Shown here one piece after another: positions 32,342 to 44,659 of a DNA stretch of 64,000 bases. How positions within the stretch are numbered: position 1 is the stretch's first letter; the number at the start of each line of letters is the position of its first letter. A model generated the notes under the pieces. It did no database searches. It was not told the origin of the DNA and was given only the letters and a program-made list of their open reading frames with translations. The stretch is from the NCBI RefSeq assembly GCF_024586455.1, contig NC_065922.1, forward strand, positions 38,994,089 to 39,058,088, given 5' to 3'. This DNA comes from Bactrocera neohumeralis. Lineage: Eukaryota; Arthropoda; Insecta; Diptera; Tephritidae. Made by a program: the position numbers and the translations under genes.

Positions 32342-35300
32342 ATGGTTAAGCCAAAAAAAGCCAATTTAGTTCAAAATAAAAATGTAGCTTTGGAGAAGCA
32401 ATTAGTTCAGGGTAAAATAACGAAACGAAAAAACAAAGATAAGTTTCATTTGCGCGCAGAAGAAAGTTCGGTTAGTAAAACTTTGAAATTTCTAAAGGTA
32501 TTCATTTTAGTGGATTTCAATTATTTCAGGTGCTAGATAGCAAAACAAGCAAAAAAATTTTAGATGCTGCGAAAGCCCAACAGTTGGAACTTAACGATGA
32601 TAATTTCCCTAGCCTAGGGGGGAAAAAAGCCTACACTCATGTCAACATAGGTTAGTAAAAGTAAACAATAGTAATGCATACATACATACTTACTTTTGGC
32701 GAAATCAACAAATATTTTAGGAGAAATTGCTGAAGAGGACGAAAATAAAGATGTCACTGAAAATGACTTTATGGATAATTTAGAAATCGATGAAGAAGAT
32801 GCCAAAGCATTCGAACGTTTTCAAAATCCTCAGGAAGGAAAACGAACATTAAAATTATCTGATATCATACTGGAAAAAATTCAAGAAAAACAACAAGATA
32901 TTCAGAGTAAACTCACTGATAATGGATCTCTTAATATAGAGGATATAGACCCCCGGTAAGATTATTTTTCTAAAATTTTTATTTGGTTGGCTAAAATTGG
33001 AGTAATAGATTTTTATTTTTTTATGGTAAAGAAAAAATTGGGGAGATTGAATAAATTCATCGAACCACCTCTACATATGTACATAAAAGTATTATTGTAC
33101 CTTCTTAAACTTAATTTCTTAAAGTGCGTAAGACCTAAGAAATAATGTCAGAAACGTAAAATTTCCAACACCCAATTTCATATTATCTCCTATTACGCTT
33201 TTCAACCCTTCAGCTGAAATTTTTAATGCAGATATGTGTGGAATTTTCGTTTAAGGAATCATTTTATTTTTTACTTAATGGGATAAAAAACATTACCACA
33301 AGCTCTTAATTTCATGTGTTGTTGTAGCGGTTGTCTAGTCCCGCTTAATGCGAAGCATGCGGGTCTCGCTGCGCAAATGTTCGAACCGAGACATCAAGAG
33401 ACATCCTTTATTTTGGCACGCCTCAAGCTTCCTCGTCTGCGTCACTATATCCAGGCGACCATATTGGTGCGACATAGCTTATGACCATCCGGCCCATTGC
33501 CATGTTTGTTGCTAACAGCCTTTCTTTATCTTTTTCCCGGGTAGCGACTTGAGCATTTTGTTGCGACTGTGAATTTTGGCAGTAACATCTAACTCCTTAG
33601 ATCTTAATCTGTGATGTTAATATCCAGTCTGTACTCCTTCGTACAATTCGTGAATATGGTCGCTGTGGATTTAGTGGGAGAGGGTCGAGTTCCTATAAAT
33701 CTTAATTTTTACTGAAGTTACAGATTGGGGACGGATGGACGGACAGACAGTCAACCGGATTTCAGCAGGTTGCAAGAATATAAAAATAAACGATCTCTGG
33801 TGTTTTTCATTATTTCATATTTTATAAAAACCAATATTCCGCTGCATATTACTTTTTTTCGAACGCAGAACAAAATTGAAATTTAGTTTATAACATTTTC
33901 AATCTTTTTAGGGTGCGAGAAATGTATGAAGGAGTTAGGGATGTAATGAAGCGGTATCGAAGTGGGAAAGTGCCGAAAGCATTTAAAATTATTCCAAGAC
34001 TACGAAATTGGGAGCAGATTTTATTTATAACGGAACCGCATAATTGGAGTGCTGCAGCTATGTTTCAAGGAACTCGGTATGTACATCCACAAATGTGTAA
34101 AAGTGTGTACGTAATATGTATTTGCGTTTTAATTTATTTTTACAACATTTAAATATCTTTCGAAAAAAGTCAATAGTTAATTTAAAAATATATAGTCATA
34201 AACACATACAATATACCATACTGATTTATTCATCACTAAGCAATAAGGTTGTCGCCAAATTTCCAGATTTTGGTATAGTCTACCGGTGGCATTGAATGGG
34301 AGGGTACAACATCTAGGCTAATGTAATTTCCTCAAAATTTACTCAGTGATTTAAAACCTGATATAGTTAGGGAGCAATAGGTCATAGGTCGCGGTGCATT
34401 CCTCATTTTCCAATGTAATTAGGTGTGATAAAGGAAGTTTTCAAAGCAGTGGATTATATATTTAGAAAGTTTCCATAATTTAGTAAGGAAATATTGAGAG
34501 GTTGAATGTTTAAAGAGGCTTCAGCACGACAATTAATGAAACATACACATTTTATCAAGGCCTCTTTCGGAAACTGAAGCTTGGGAAAGTTTTGCGTTGA
34601 TTGATGAAAATTTCCAAGGTATTCCATCAACAAATTATGAAGAAATTCTGAAAAATATGAAAATAAGTTTCAAACTGGAGAAGCAAATATGAGTACAGTC
34701 TTAGTCAGACTGCAACCACCTGTTAATATTTTTGGTATAATCTACGAAATTATAGAGTGAAACATAGAGAGTGGTGTTCCAAAAGTAAGGGAAGTAAGGT
34801 ATTAATGTCGATGGGATCGTAACATGATGATAGATTAGTGTTTTGCCCATAAATTGATTGGCAACTAAAAATTTGTAAAAGAAATGCTCATTAAAGGATA
34901 TAAGGTCAAAAGATGTGGTACAAAAGACTGCGCTCATTTTCACCGAAGAGAAGGCTCTAGTTGGCATAAGCTAAAACGTGATGCTAAAACATCTAGGCTC
35001 GACGGGAGTAGCATATCTAATCTAGATCATCAACCTGTCGTTTATCACTCTTCATATACGCGATATTTGGAAAGTCAGAAGAGTCGTCCCACTACTGAAA
35101 GCCTGGAAACCTGCTAACCAAAGGGAGTCTGATCTTTCGATAACCCTACTTAGTGAAGTGTCCCTTGTGAAGACACTTGAGGATTTGTTACTCCAGACTT
35201 GCACTCACCCTCTTAACTTAGTAGATCCTAAATATGGTTTCCGTAAAGAATCACTACAGGACTTAACGTCGTAGGCGCCCAGTTAACTTGTGGTAATCAA

Positions 35301-36650
35301 TAAATCAAAAACCACTCTGTGAAAGGATGAGTAGATATGACCATCGAACGGAATGTCAACTTTTAATATCGATCGAGCTATTTCATGTGCATCATCTATC
35401 AGATCGTGCGGCGCTTTAAAGTCACTTAGTACCATACGAATTTATGACAAACGCTATCTCTATTAATTATAGATATTTAGTTTGGTTTTTTGGACCGCAG
35501 TAATCGATGTGCTTTCTCTTTTATTGAAACGTTTCTGTGGGTGCTCAAAGATTGTATATTTGGTTGAAGCTTAAAACCTAAAATTGTTTAAGGGAATAGT
35601 CCTTTCAAAGTCAAAACATATCTCTGTTCAAGTTTTCTTTGGTTCACTGTATTCTGAAAATTGTTTAACACTGCTAGCATTCAAATATTTGTAAACCGCC
35701 TTATCTCCATTGGCTGCCAAACGGCTTTTTGAACTTTTATTTACGAGTATAAACATAAAATATGGAAACATAAGTACTTAATCAACGAAACGCATATATA
35801 CTTACATATGTATACACTTATTTATGGAGTTACAATTTTTAACAGTATTACTATTTAACATTATTTCAGTATATTTTGTTCAGTTCTCTCGCACGCAATG
35901 GCTCAGCGGTTTTATAATTTGGTTTTGTTGCCGCGGATAAGAGACGATCTTTGTGAATATAAAAAACTTAATATGCATTTGTACAATGCTTTAAAAAAAG
36001 CACTATTCAAACCAGCTGCTTTTATGAAAGGTATAATACTTCCTTTGTTAGAGGCTGGCGATTGCACATTGCGAGAAGCAATTATATTTGGAAGCGTCAT
36101 CGCACGCAGTTCGATTCCCGTATTGCATTCATCAGCATGTTTACTCAAAATATGTGAAATGGGATATACAGGAGCAAATTCAATATTTATTCGCTACTTT
36201 CTTGACAAGCGTTATGCCTTACCTTACCGTGTTATCGACGCCGCCGTATTTCATTTCATTAGGTAAGACCTTACATTGTTTCTTATTATTTATATTACAT
36301 TTCTATGAATATATCTATGCAGATTTGAAAATGATAAACGTGAAATGCCTGTATTGTGGCATCAAAGCTTATTAACGTTTGCACAACGTTATAAGAACGA
36401 CATTTCTTCCGAGCAAAAAGAAGCTTTGCTTAATTTATTAAGGTAAACAATATTGTTCGTTCGTTCAATCCATTTTCATATATTTCAATTTTATTATTAC
36501 AGAAAGCAATCACACCCAAAGATTACACCTGAAATTCGAAGAGAACTTTTGGCATCAAGTTGTAGAGATATTGAAATGATGGAATATAGCAATGAAACTG
36601 CTGCAATGCCAGTAGAAATGTACACTGATAAAGATGTTTGCTATGAGTAA
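32342..36650 (+). CDS. bys: Bystin, 40S ribosome assembly factor
   Basis: Bystin/Enp1 is a nucleolar factor needed to build the 40S subunit. Seven coding exons: 32342-32497, 32530-32650, 32721-32955, 33912-34076, 35870-36262, 36323-36442 and 36503-36650, giving 445 residues (fly and vertebrate proteins are near 436-437). The N-terminal third is charged and variable. The conserved domain begins in exon 3/4 (DPRVREMYEGVRDVMKRYRS), continues GKVPKAFKIIPRLRNWEQIL, and in exon 5 reads MAQRFYNLVLLPRIRDDL and ALKKALFKPAAFMKGIILPL, then YRVIDAAVFHFIRFENDKRE. All junction phases agree. Introns 3 (956 nt) and 4 (1,793 nt) are swollen by LINE fragments while the others are 32-71 nt. Intron 1 (32 nt) is very short, so that junction deserves RNA confirmation. 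Confidence 0.93.
33325..33690 (-). mobile_element. Jockey-clade LINE fragment in bystin intron 3
   Basis: The reverse complement aligns with 9266-9640 of the larger copy: AAATCCACAGCGACCAT, TCGCAACAAAATGCTCAAG, TGTCTCTTGATGTCTC. It is less AT-rich than the intron around it. Frame destroyed. Confidence 0.75.
33700..33795 (+). repeat. TIR-element family fragment
   Basis: TTTTACTGAAGTTACAG, then GGACGGACAGACAGTC and TTGCAAGAATATAAAA, parallel to 1086-1283 with most of the interior lost. Confidence 0.55.
34200..34960. other. Part of bystin intron 4, origin unclear
   Basis: No recognised domain. Plus-strand scraps near 34515-34700 look like decayed coding sequence but cannot be placed. Confidence 0.3.
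34985..35330 (+). mobile_element. Jockey-clade LINE fragment in bystin intron 4
   Basis: Nucleotide match to 8575-8900: GGCTCGACGGGAGTAGC, ATATTTGGAAAGTCAGAAGA, TCCCACTACTGAA, GGTTTCCG. More decayed than the 8.4-kb copy. Confidence 0.75.
35331..35869. other. Rest of bystin intron 4
   Basis: No recognisable gene; ends in the acceptor ATTATTTCAG at 35869. Confidence 0.4.
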
Positions 36651-36796
36651 ACATGTTCAACGTATAGCATGTAAATGTGATTCTGTATTTATAGCTAGTT
36701 ATCAATAATTAACCAAGATTTCTTGAAAAGCTTTTATTTATCTAAAAACTAGAAGAAGAGAGGACAAAATGAGAGCGTAAAAAGCAGAGTGAGCTG

Positions 36797-37300
36797 TTAA
36801 GGGATCGTCCCAATGTGAAATTTTCGCATTATATTTATATTATACATTATCGGATAGTATGCACTGTATTCTCTCATATTTTGAAAACGAAATACAAATT
36901 ATTACGGTCACTACAGCGTTTCATGTAGAAACGGAACAGAGTGGGGAACATAGCGACTCCAATCTATAAATGCGTTTTTCTGAATGGTTTCCACTCTCAA
37001 AGGAAGTGTTTTGAAGATATCTAGTTCCAAATTGGAGAGAACATTTTAATCGTCATTCTCTATAGCGCTATGGAAGCTTTTTTTTGTGTACATCGTACAA
37101 TACCTTTTTTTTACGTGTCATTTCAACACTTTATTTAACTATTATACACCCAATGAATAAATATAAAAAAATATCATTTTGTATTCGTCACGAACGTATT
37201 TATATAAAAAAAATCGGACCGATTAGTTAATGTTAAACTTAAAAAAATTATCGCGAAATTCGGTGATTTTTCGGAGAGTAACGCTGAGACGATCCTTTAA
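36797..37300. repeat. MITE with TTAA at both ends
   Basis: The left end TTAAGGGATCGTCCCAATGT and the reverse complement of the right end (TTAAAGGATCGTCTCAGCGT) agree at 16 of 20 positions. Both begin with TTAA. No coding sequence inside. TTAA target sites are the hallmark of piggyBac-type elements; assignment to that superfamily is only a suggestion. Confidence 0.5.
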
Positions 37301-38130
37301 GTTCTAATAATGAAATTTTTACTAACCTAAATTAGTTGCTGTCATAAGAAAACATACCTTGATTTCATTAATTTCTAATAGTTGTGAATTGTTAAGATAC
37401 AAATCAGATATTAGTTAAATAACTACAACTACACAAAATGTTAGTGTTTGGACTTATTAGAATTCGAAGTAAATGGTAACTTAATGATGAATATGCATAT
37501 ATTAATTAGTATATTATTATTTTTTATTATAAAAATGAATTCGTTGGCTTCTTTCAGTCGTTTGCATTAGCTCAAAATATTGGAGACCAAATTATTTAAA
37601 ATTCTATTGATTAATTCAAGCAACAACATAGTGTGGTTATACTCAGATTTTTCTTCCTAATTTCAGGTAGTTTACTTTGTCATTGGTTCGCTTTTAACTT
37701 TTTTAATAACTGAAAAATTTTCGAATTCTTCCTGATAGCTGGCAGTTACTATCAATACCGAAACACATTTTGTACTTTAATAACATTTGTAATATGCGAA
37801 ATATACAAAAAATAAAGTTATATAATATTTTTGAAATTACTAACAACTTTTTAATTTCTATTCAATAATATATCATAAAATATATTGAAATTGCGTTTAA
37901 TTTTTGTCTGCGCTTGAATTTGAAGAAATCAACGTGGTTTTTCGTCTAAACTTGGACACTTGGACAGTTCGGAGACGTGTTAATTTCGGGAAATGACCCA
38001 GTCAAATAAGCGCAAAGGTTTTAAAAATTGTGAAATACTAAAATAGGCGTAGTTGTAGTCTATTCGCCAATTTTCATACTGTGACGTAAAGATACAAATA
38101 TAAATATGTGCATGTATGTAATATAGGATT
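37301..38130. other. AT-rich intergenic region
   Basis: No gene recognised downstream of bystin. Confidence 0.4.
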
Positions 38131-38131
38131 T

Positions 38132-39075
38132 GCAACTTCCCGCAAACAATTTGGGAAGACCAGTGTCTACTGCCCTCCATTGTTCGGCTGATGAGGGATA
38201 GCCGCGCAATGGCGTACATCCCTGAACTATGGAGGACCGCGAAGGTGATATTTACACCCAAAGTAAGAAGGAAGGACAATTCACTGGCAAAATCCTTCGG
38301 GCCAATTAGTCTAACTTTCTTCTAACTAAAAAGTATGGAAAAGATCGTAGATCATAAAATAAGGGTGAAGGCGCTGAAAATTGCACCCCTGCATGCGCAT
38401 CAGCATGCTTCAGAGCAGGCAGATCAACCAATACTGCCCTGTACCAGCTAACGTCGGAGATAGAGTGCTATCCGGAGTTTTGTCGTGGACGACCTTCTAG
38501 CATTGCTAACTGACAATGGGATCCGCTGCCAAGGTTACGCGATCGACATTGTTATTACAACCAGAGGTAAATTTGAGGACACTTTCTGTGACCTACTACA
38601 AAGACGTTTAAACCTGGCAAAAGGGTGGTGTAGTGGGGTTGAGTTAAACATCAACCTCTCTGAGACTACCATCGTCCCGTTCACGAGATGTAGGCCCCAT
38701 GTGACCAAAAGCACTATTGGTTTCAAACTTTACACTTGGGGACAGAGATCAACCGATAGAGATAACCTCAACTTGGTCTCACGTTGGACTCCACTCTGCA
38801 ATGCGCACTTGAAGCAAGCATTTCACACCTGATCTTGGTCAAGGTACAAAAGCACTATTGGTGCAATCGGTTCTGGAAAATCCTGGGAATGCTGCAAACC
38901 AAACAATGTTAATCGACTGTACACCATGATCTTGCAACCGATAATCAAGTATGGGGCGGTGGCCTCGGTCTCAATAGCTTCGCAGACTTCGGTAGGGCTC
39001 CAACTATTGAAGCTGCATCAATATGCCTTTTCCATTTAGGAGCAATGAGCACAATTGTCCGACGGCAGCACTAAT
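38132..39075 (+). mobile_element. R1/LOA-like LINE fragment, RT with internal deletion
   Basis: Plus-strand pieces read LMRDSRAMAYIPELWRTAKV, AKSFGPISLTFF, MEKIVDHKIR, then after a deletion VVDDLLALLTDNGIRCQGYA directly followed by IDIVI, where the YADD catalytic box has become YAID. Further on are GWCSGVELNINLSETTIVPF, YTMILQPIIKYGAVA and SQTSVGLQLLKLH. Stops and shifts are present. The FRPISLTSF and GYADDIVI context is that of R1/LOA-type elements; the exact clade is inferred. Confidence 0.75.
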
Positions 39076-39160
39076 AATCAATCAATCAATCTCTATTGGT
39101 AATCCATTTCGAGAATCCTTACTTTTATTTAAGAAACTTCAAATTTAATGGGGAATGTTT

Positions 39161-39385
39161 ATTACACTGGCCTACACTCATTTTGGTGCCTAAGATTTTA
39201 TACCTGATTTTGGATGTATTTTGTGAGTTGATACAAGTCACATTTTCCATATCAGCTGTTGTTCATAAGAAAGAAGAAAAAAACATCTAGTAGCGGGAAT
39301 GTGGTTCATCCTACCTACTATACCGACTACTGATGCGCACAGAGCTGCACCAAACCAAAAAATTTTTTTTGTAGGCCAGTGTAAT
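39161..39385. repeat. 225-bp MITE with perfect 15-bp TIRs
   Basis: ATTACACTGGCCTAC (39161-39175) is the exact reverse complement of GTAGGCCAGTGTAAT (39371-39385). No coding potential. Terminal sequence of Tc1/mariner type is possible. Confidence 0.65.
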
Positions 39386-39583
39386 TGGTTTATTCATATA
39401 AATTGCCAGAAGCCAATATTTGAAACGGCTGACCTCATGCAGGACAGTACCATACAAGCTTACATTACTTAGTGTATGCCAGGGCGTATGAGTGATGCGC
39501 GATGCGGTGGCTGGCAAGTGCTTGCATACATAGTATACGGGGAAATTAAAATGAGCATTGTAGGTAAACTAGAGCTGTCAGCT

Positions 39584-39683
39584 GACATCTAGTAGCGGGA
39601 ATGTGGTTCATCCTAGCTACTATACCGACTACTGATGCGCACAGAGCTGCACCAAACCAAAAAAAATTTTTTGTAGGCCAGTG
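39584..39683 (+). repeat. Direct copy of the right 100 bp of the MITE
   Basis: Repeats 39283-39382 almost exactly, offset about 301, including CATCTAGTAGCGGGAATGTG, GACTACTGATGCGCACAGAG and the GTAGGCCAGTGT end. Confidence 0.85.
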
Positions 39684-39699
39684 TTATCATTTGAAAAAA

Positions 39700-40130
39700 C
39701 CTTTTTTGGCACTTAATTTTTGAAGATAATCACTTTCAAATGTTGGCGACTACGTCTCAGATGGCCCATTCTCTAAGTCCATTTTTGTTCTACCATTTCG
39801 ACTGGTAACTGCTGAATGACAAGCAAGATGTTTTGCTCCAAGGCCTGAATCGAAGCGGGATTGTGCGCATAGATTTAAGGGGGCTATACCAGTGTGACAC
39901 TTTCAAAAAAAAAAAGATTTCACATATCGATATGACACTTTCAAAAAAAAGATTTCACGACGTTCATTGACGATTACGTTCTCACCGGCATTATTCGATG
40001 ATTACACCGTCCCATAAACCACACCCAACCGTTGTTTTTTCTTCAGGTTGCTCTTCGTATGTGATCTTTCAAAAAAAAGGCTATTGAAAAGTACCTCTAC
40101 TTAGATCACCGTTATAAAAATAACGATAAG
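39700..40130 (-). mobile_element. IS630/mariner-type transposase, C-terminal half
   Basis: Minus-strand text in shifting frames gives RLGVVYGTV, NNAGENVIVNERREI, then after a gap AHNPASIQALEQNILLVIQQ and the end RMGHLRRSRQHLKVIIFKN. Intact insect relatives end in NKPASIxALExNI...RMDHLRRSRGQHLHEIIFKH. Dead by deletion and shifts. The matching N-terminal half of the same family is at 49.9 kb. Confidence 0.7.
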
Positions 40131-40795
40131 TTCAGAGCTGTCTTACACCCCTGTTTTGCATAATGCTTCTATAATTGCCTTTCGACAACCGAATATCATA
40201 TTTTACTTTTAAGAGAGAATATCATCTACCTACCACGAAGAATTGAGGCGCCTGTCGCCATATTGTGTATGTTATATGTAGAATGCTCTCAATACTTATT
40301 TTGTGAATTTCAGAAAATATAATATTTTTATATTATTTATTTCCTTAGTAACGTTTGGATAATTTGGTCTTAAAAAATGTTTTAATTTTTTATAAAACAT
40401 TATCTGTTCACACTTTAGTATTTTTAAGGATTTACATGTTTATTCATAGTCATTGAATATAAGGTTACGATAACTTCCAGTGCGACAAACTGGAAAAAAT
40501 AATTACGAATTCTGTTACTGTTTTTTTTTTACTTTACCTTTATACTATATGATCTCTATTGAGAGATACAATTTTAAAATACATAGGGAATCTAAAAAAC
40601 GTCTAATTTAATGTAATTAGCTTATTCCAAAATGTATTTGGGTGAATGCACTTTGAGTTTTTGTAATACATAGTATAATAACATTTTCCGACTAAAAATC
40701 TGGAGTGTTTATATTACATTTAATCTATTCACTAATCTAAACCCCTTTCACTGTCATTGGAGATTTATAGAAAGGGTGGTTTTGATACTAAAAGT
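40131..40795. other. Intergenic region
   Basis: AT-rich, no gene or element end recognised. Confidence 0.4.
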
Positions 40796-40799
40796 CCAC

Positions 40800-41291
40800 A
40801 TCGTTTAATATTTTTTAAAGGAAAACTTTTTAATGTTATATTTTGTTATTAAAGTCGTCTTTTTTCGAACATTTTTCAATTAAAGGAACAAATGCATTTT
40901 TTGATTATGGGGGTCAATTGCCAAGTGAACTCATACATATGTATTGCTTTTGATTCATTTCTTTGTTTACAATTTTTTTGTTTGCTTGCATTGTTTTTCT
41001 CTGTGTAATATTTAAATCAGCTGTAATAATGTTATAGATTTCTAAGTGCTGACAAACAGAAGGCGCTAAATCAGAGTCGCACAGGAAGATTTCGAGTAGA
41101 TTAGTTTCAAATCTCTTCAGTAACGAGGTTAAAAAATGTAATTTTTGGATGGCGAATAAATCTAGTAGATTATGAGATAATCTTCTCAACAGCTTAAAAG
41201 TCGAGATTAAGTGTCGGACGGAACACTTGTTTTCTTTGAAATTATCCACTTTAAAATTATTGGACCAAAATCTTGAATTTTGACTACCCAC
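40800..41291 (-). repeat. Unclassified dispersed repeat, copy 1
   Basis: The reverse complement matches 44.66-45.0 kb for over 150 bp, for example CTGTGCGACTCTGATTTA, ATTATTACAGCTGA and AATTCAC/AGTTCAC-TTGGCAAT. A 125-codon minus-strand frame exists (41291-40914) but differences between the copies are mostly amino-acid-changing, so I do not call it a gene. Confidence 0.6.
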
Positions 41292-41399
41292 TGCGTAGCA
41301 AAAGACAGACCAAAACTTTTTTAAACTTTTATTATGCGGAAATCTTAAAAAATGTAAGAGGAATTAGCATATATAAGTATTTCTGTGATATACCCTATA

Positions 41400-42560
41400 C
41401 TGATACGAAAAACAGTGTTATTAATATAAAATATTAGAATCCAAAATTTTACATTATATTAGTTGCTTTCGCCTTAAGTTTGGCAAATATGTGAGAAATT
41501 TTGATATATAAAAATTGAGATATTTCGATGAAACTTAATATGTGGGTTCCTTAGTACAAAAAAGTTACGATTTCGTAGATGGGCGTAAGCGAAACATTGC
41601 CACGCCCACAAATCGCCATTAACTAAAAATATATAAACTGCCATAGCTAAGCACTTAATTAAGATATTCAACTGTAATTTAACATAGGGGATTACATATT
41701 TGCCGAGAGGCATCTGTGTGAGAAAAATTACAAAAAGGTACAGTTCAAAACTACTAAAAGCGCGATGAATCAATAACTAAATACGATATTAAGTTTTACC
41801 TCCGAGATGGCATGGAAAGGTTTTATTGAAAACGTTGTGAAAATTGGACGAGAGGCGTGGCCCCGCCACTTTTTGGTAAAATCACAAATCTCGGGACTAG
41901 ACCGACCGATTTCCACTAAATTTAGTACATAGCGCCCTTTTCACATTCCTATGGCACAGTGTGAAAATAGGTGAGATCGGACTACGACCAAGACTACTTC
42001 TCCTATAACACAATTTAAAATTCCATTTAATTCTTTCACTTTCTAGAACATAAACCAAGAAGTATTGAATGCAACGGAAGAAAATTTTGCAGTTATAAAG
42101 TGTGCCACAGAAAGTGCTGTGAAGAAAATATCGGTCAATGCGTATATTTAAATTCAGAGAGAATCCTTTCCGACAATATTCACACCCATGTACCTAGTAT
42201 TATATAAAGGAAAACTTCACCAGCTGACTTTTTCATGGCTATATCGTCCAATATTTGAATTATCTCAATGAAATTTTCGAGAACATATTTTAAATAACAG
42301 TTTTTTGTGCCTAAAATGGATACAATTGATGAAACGTTGACCTAGTTCCCATGTTCACAAAATTACTTCAATTTTCGAATATCCGGTTTGTTAATAACTA
42401 ATTTATTGTGGTTTTCAATGACAAATCCTATGCAGGTTTAGCGTATGAATAAGTTATACGAGTATATGGTGTAGTATATATAGAATTGCTTACATTCCGA
42501 TTGTCTGGTTGCCGTTTTACATCGTAAGAGTATAAAATGATCGGTTGCACTCGAACTTAG
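41400..42560 (-). repeat. Composite repeat: TIR-family blocks with hairpin end
   Basis: 41560-41700 in reverse complement matches 890-1060 (TATCTTAATTAAGTGCTTAG, TTTGTGGGCG). 41845-41870 matches about 495-520 in the same orientation (AAAATTGGACG...GTGGC). Near 42530-42545 the reverse complement gives GTTCGAGTGCAACCGATC and TTTATACTCTTA, the hairpin head. The mixed orientation shows rearrangement or nesting. Confidence 0.5.
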
Positions 42561-42724
42561 CGCTTTCTTACTTGTTAAGATTTGCATTTAACAATATTGG
42601 CATTTTAGTCTTTTCATCGTCCAAGCGGCCGTAGAAAATATTGGGTTGGTAGTTCCACTGCAGGATGCTTATTTTGAACATGTTTCTTCAAATTTGTTCG
42701 GTAGCATTTTATTTTTTGTAGGTA

Positions 42725-43400
42725 ATTTTTTACCATAAAACTTCTTTTTACATTTTGGTGAGGCCTATATTAGAGTATGGTAGTAGGGAACCCTAGTTAC
42801 CAAGTCCATTCGGATAAGTTAGAGTCCGTTCAAAAACAATTTTTATTGTTTGCCCTAAATCATTTGCATTGGGATTCCCGTTTAAATCTTCCCCCTTCCA
42901 CTAACCGTTTAAAGCTTATAAATCTCCCGACACTCGCTAGTCGTAGGGAGATGCTTGGTATAATATTTCTTGTCAAACTCTGATGGGTCAGTCTGTAGCC
43001 CATCTCTCTTATTTGATATTAATTTTAGTTTAGACCTTTACTTTTAAAATTTTCTAGAACAAATTTTGAGTTAAACAAACCATTCCGCCGTATATATCAT
43101 GATTTCAATTCTCATTCCAGCACATTTGATCTAACAGACTCACTCTTTACCATTAAAAAAATTATTTTATCTACTCTTAACAAGTAACATTTAAAAATAA
43201 TAAACTGACTTTAATCTAATTCTTAATTTTGGCTGTTGAAATTTTTGTTTCTGTAGCTGAGCAGCTTAAGATCGCCACGCTTAAAACTCTCTTGCCTTTT
43301 ATGACTCCGCTAATTCCGCTCGTTCGCGGATTGCGCCCCTCGCGACGGTTGGGCCCTCCTCCCGCTACTAATCGTTGTGTATTATTATTATTATTAAATC
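42725..43400 (+). mobile_element. LINE 3' region (CR1/jockey-like) ending in ATT repeats
   Basis: Across frames the plus strand reads VRPILEYGS, SDKLESVQKQFLLFALNHLH, LPPSTNRLKLINLPTLASRR and EMLGIIFLVKLL, the C-terminal RT/thumb region of insect LINEs (LExVQRKFLRFAL...LPPYxxRxxLIxLxTLxxRR). A GC-richer 3' UTR (43310-43370) and TATTATTATTATTA tail follow. Frameshifted, dead. Confidence 0.7.
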
Positions 43401-43649
43401 ATTACATTTTGCATATATATCATGTACCACTTCAAATATCTGCCATACTTCACTTATATTCTTTTATAAATTTTTTGGCATTATTAAAAATCGTAAGAAC
43501 GTTACACTTTAATGTTAATACTTGCTGTTTTCCTGCTATTGTGATCACTAGTAACCCTAATAAATCGCATTTCATAGAGTGAACTTCTATTTACGAAAAG
43601 TGAACGCATATCGGAAATTTTTCAATTACAGTAGAAAAATCACCAGTAG

Positions 43650-44640
43650 TGAAATAAGATGTCTTCTATGAGCGCTTGGAGCGTACCAATGAGAACTGCC
43701 CCCGTCACGATGCCAAAATCGTGCTTGGCGACTTTAATGCCAGGGTGGGCAAGGAAGGTATCTTTGGCGCAACAGTCGGTAAATTCAGCCTCCACGAGGA
43801 AACATCCCCAAATGGGTTGAGGCTGATCGACTTCGCCGGGGCCCGAAATATGGTTATATGTAGTACTACATTCCAGCATAGAAAAATTCATCAAGCTACC
43901 TGGCTGTCTCCGGATCGAAATACCACCAACCAGATCGATCATGTTGTGATAGACGTAAGACACGTCTCCAGTGTTGTAGATGTGTGTACGCTCCGAGGTC
44001 CTAACATCGACTCGGACCACTATCTTGTTGCAGCCAAGATTCGCACCCACCTCTGTGCAGCAAAAAACACACGTCAACAAACACAATGAATGTTCGACAT
44101 TGAGAAGCTGCAATCACAACAGACAGCCGAACGATTTGCTAGTCGGCTTGCCCTCCTGCTCTCTGAGAGCACTCGTCAACAACTCGGTATAAGGGAGCTG
44201 TTGGACGGCATTTCAAGCTCCTTACTTACAGCTGCAACCGAAACCATTGGTTATCGGAGAATGCAAAAGAACAGCTGGTACTACGAGGAGTGCCGTGTTG
44301 CAGCGGAGAGAAAACAGACTGCCTACCTCGCAAATGTACGATCGACCAGAACACGTGCAATGGGATATATATTGAGAGTTAAAGAGGGAAAGCGAGACGC
44401 ATTTACAGACAGAAAAAGAGAGAGGCCGAAATGTGTGAGTATGAAGAACTTGACCAGCTGGCCGACAGGGGTAATGCTCGAAAATTCTACGAAAAAATGC
44501 GGTGGCTAACAGAAGGTTTCAAGACCGGAGCATACTCTTGTAGAACCCCCAAACGTGATCTAGTGACCGATGCCCAGAGCATACTAAAATTATGGAGGAA
44601 CACTTCTCCAGCCTGCTGAATGGCAGTGAAAGTACAACGC
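43650..44640 (+). mobile_element. RTE-like LINE: endonuclease C-terminal half and linker
   Basis: 43676-44086 encodes the second half of an APE-type endonuclease, with catalytic-region motifs VLGDFNARVGKEG, NGLRLIDFA, TWLSPDRNTTNQIDHVVIDV and GPNIDSDHYLVAAKIRTHL (the SDH box intact). After a stop, 44090-44509 gives the linker to the RT (SWYYEECRVAAERKQTAYLA), then shifts frame near 44440 and stops before the RT palm. Same family as 58.0-59.3, 49.2 and 1.6 kb. 5'- and 3'-truncated. Confidence 0.85.
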
Positions 44641-44659
44641 CAGGAGAAGGCGCATATTG

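Noticed and set aside
39900..39960. GACACTTTC-polyA repeats as a promoter array
   Set aside because: Two copies only, in transposon debris next to transposase remnants; more simply an element end.
40914..41291. 125-codon minus-strand frame as a gene
   Set aside because: Lies in a dispersed repeat; the second copy differs mostly at amino-acid-changing positions and has no equivalent long frame.
43640..44113. 157-codon minus-strand frame
   Set aside because: Antisense to the LINE endonuclease, whose motifs are on the plus strand.
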